Origin: an uncultured Bacilli bacterium
GTDB taxonomy: Bacteria > Bacillota_I > Bacilli_A > RF39 > UBA660
DNA length: 6,747 bases
NCBI GenBank assembly: GCA_947587565.1
Contig: CANPYA010000070.1
Coordinates: 1-6,747, forward strand
Direction: 5' to 3'
Positions 5,510-6,747 of the stretch are shown in pieces; position 1 is the first letter of the stretch, and each line of letters opens with the position of its first letter. Both the position numbers and the translations under genes were made by a program. The notes under the pieces were generated by a model that was given only the letters and a program-made list of their open reading frames with translations, made no database searches and had not been told where the DNA came from.

Positions 5510-6655
5510 ATGCGAAATTTAGTAACTATCAAAGATAATCCTTTAGTTCGAGTAGTAAATTATATTTATGATTATCAAGACCCGCAAGAAATTTATATTC
5601 CTATTCTAAATAAATCCACTTTTAAAATGTATGATTATATTTATAAAAATACTTATCTTGGCGATAGTATTGTAAGTATTTCTGGTAAAATAGTCGGTAG
5701 TAAAAAAGTTTTTTATCAAAATAATTATGTTCCGGCTTTAAAAATAAAAAATGATTTTAAAGAAAATACTACGACTAAAAAAAGAAGAAGAAAAATAAAT
5801 AATAAGGAAGAATTAATAAATACTTTAGAAAAATATCATTTAAATAATATTATAGAAAAATTAAATAAAGATGCTGATAGTTTAATTATTAGTAGTATTG
5901 ATGAAGAAATTTATTCTTTAAAAGAATTTATGTGTCTTGCTACCAACTACAATGAAATATTAGAAACCATTAATGAACTTTTAAGAATTTTAAATATTTC
6001 ATCTTCTTTAATTGCCATCAAAAACACTAATTCTAAAAGTATTCAAAATGTAAAATCCATTATTGGTACTTATCCCTTTATTAAAATTAAATTAGTACCC
6101 GATAATTATTTAATCAGTTATCCGAAATTTTTATGTGAATATTTAAATTTTTCCGAAGATAAAACCATAATTTTAACATCAAATGATATATATGATATCT
6201 ATAATGTTTTATATAAAGCTAAAGATATTAGTGAAACTTTAGTTACTTTAAGTGGCGATGTTTTAGAAAAATCTTTAATTATTAATACGCGTATTGGGGT
6301 ATCTTTAGAAGAACTAACTAAAAAATATTTAAATATTCTTAATAGTGATTATGATATTTATTTAAATGGTTATTTAAAAGGGATAAAAGTAAATGATTTA
6401 AAAGATATAATTATTACGAAAGATATTGATTCTGTAGTTTTCAAATTAAGAGAAGACACACCTGAAGAAGAATGTATTAACTGTGGGGCTTGTCAAAAAA
6501 TATGTCCTTTTAAAATCAATGTTAAAAAGTGTTATTTTAAGAATTTAAATCATAAATTATGTATTGGATGTGGTTTATGTAATTTTGTCTGTCCAGCTAA
6601 TATTAATTTAAGAAAAGTAGTAAGGAGGGATAGTGTTGAAGAAGAAAACAATTAG
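5510..6655 (+). CDS. RnfC-like iron-sulfur subunit of an Rnf-type electron transport complex
   Basis: This 381-residue protein resembles RnfC, the peripheral cytoplasmic subunit of the membrane ferredoxin:NAD+ oxidoreductase that pumps Na+ or H+. Seen: a possible barrel-sandwich N-domain (about 27-80); a Rossmann-like middle (about 122-260) ending with TLVTLSGDVLEK (243-254) and TRIGVSLEEL (260-269), as in RnfC; and two C-terminal [4Fe-4S] motifs, CINCGACQKICP (Cys322, 325, 328, 332) and CIGCGLCNFVCP (Cys351, 354, 357, 361). It is shorter than usual RnfC (about 430 or more). The glycine-rich GLGGAGFPT FMN/NADH loop, the following NGAECEP segment and the GGPMMG motif are not recognisable (YHLNNIIEKLN, SSIDEEIYSLKE and NGYLKG stand there). 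An ATG start with AGGTGGAG at 5498-5505 is preferred over TTG at 5489. It overlaps the next gene by 20 bp, supporting an rnfCD order. A distant ferredoxin-like oxidoreductase is the alternative. Confidence 0.75.
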   Translation: MRNLVTIKDNPLVRVVNYIYDYQDPQEIYIPILNKSTFKMYDYIYKNTYLGDSIVSISGKIVGSKKVFYQNNYVPALKIKNDFKENTTTKKRRRKINNKEELINTLEKYHLNNIIEKLNKDADSLIISSIDEEIYSLKEFMCLATNYNEILETINELLRILNISSSLIAIKNTNSKSIQNVKSIIGTYPFIKIKLVPDNYLISYPKFLCEYLNFSEDKTIILTSNDIYDIYNVLYKAKDISETLVTLSGDVLEKSLIINTRIGVSLEELTKKYLNILNSDYDIYLNGYLKGIKVNDLKDIIITKDIDSVVFKLREDTPEEECINCGACQKICPFKINVKKCYFKNLNHKLCIGCGLCNFVCPANINLRKVVRRDSVEEENN

Positions 6656-6747
6656 AAGAATTGTCCTAGAAATTATTGTTTTATTAATACCTTTCCTTAT
6701 TTATGCTTTATATAAAAATGGTTTTTTAATCTATGTGCGTAATTTAA
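6636..6747 (+). CDS. RnfD-like membrane subunit, 5' end only
   Basis: Thirty-seven residues are visible before the window ends: a basic start (MKKKTIRR) followed by a hydrophobic helix (IVLEIIVLLIPFLIYALY), then KNGFLIYVRNL. A Lys/Arg-rich start, one transmembrane helix with a central Pro and a short loop before more hydrophobic sequence fit the N-terminus of RnfD, a flavin-carrying integral membrane subunit that normally follows rnfC. The start is TTG at 6636, seven bases after the strong AAGGAGG (6622-6628); GTG at 6633 is in frame but only four bases away. The start lies inside the end of the RnfC-like gene (20 bp overlap), so translation is coupled. The assignment rests mainly on context and one helix. 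Confidence 0.55.
   Translation, partial: MKKKTIRRIVLEIIVLLIPFLIYALYKNGFLIYVRNL

Noticed and set aside
1..6747. CRISPR array, tRNA/rRNA genes, insertion sequences or phage integrase
   Set aside because: I found no evenly spaced repeats, no tRNA-like cloverleaf or rRNA sequence, and no transposase or integrase motifs in the frames I read.
1..6747. Mycoplasma-type code with TGA as tryptophan
   Set aside because: All tryptophans seen are TGG and no gene is interrupted by an in-frame TGA; the absence of TGA stops alone, in seven genes at most, is not evidence enough.

Overview
The window is very AT-rich, with strong AGGAGG-like ribosome binding sites, TATAAT-type promoters and short intergenic gaps. 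This points to a low-GC Gram-positive bacterium of the Bacilli / Mollicutes-like branch (for example the RF39-type gut lineages or Erysipelotrichia relatives). Tryptophan is TGG throughout, every visible stop is TAA or TAG, and no gene needs TGA read as tryptophan, so the standard bacterial code fits. The lineage is inferred from style and gene content; no marker gene is present.

Layout from left to right. Positions 1-225 carry a possible leftward gene start cut by the window edge, a GNRA-capped hairpin just before it, and a cluster of inverted repeats in front of a rightward promoter. Positions 226-3110 are a tight two-gene operon: a beta-CASP / RNase J-like metallo-beta-lactamase-fold enzyme, then after 2 bp a 533-residue protein of unrecognised family with a PD-(D/E)XK-nuclease-like signature. 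Convergent to it, with the ends overlapping by 9 bp, is a dTMP-kinase-like P-loop kinase (3102-3695, minus). A divergent spacer leads to a 75-residue protein of unknown function (3827-4054, plus). A bidirectional terminator separates that from a GspE/PilB/ComGA-type pilus or secretion ATPase on the minus strand (4084-5370). A second divergent promoter region then drives an RnfC-like iron-sulfur protein (5510-6655), which overlaps the start of a membrane protein that looks like RnfD (6636 to the window end).

How the genes work together: the right end is the start of a probable Rnf-type membrane electron-transport operon. Its RnfC keeps both [4Fe-4S] clusters but seems to have lost the glycine-rich FMN/NADH loop. 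The ATPase, kinase and 75-residue gene are apparently single-gene units. The left operon is the most likely place for an undescribed system. It pairs two nuclease-like proteins in one translationally coupled unit with a palindromic operator-like element upstream, an arrangement that would suit a defence or nucleic-acid-processing module. That role is inference, since I do not recognise the second protein and see no defence or mobile genes next to it.
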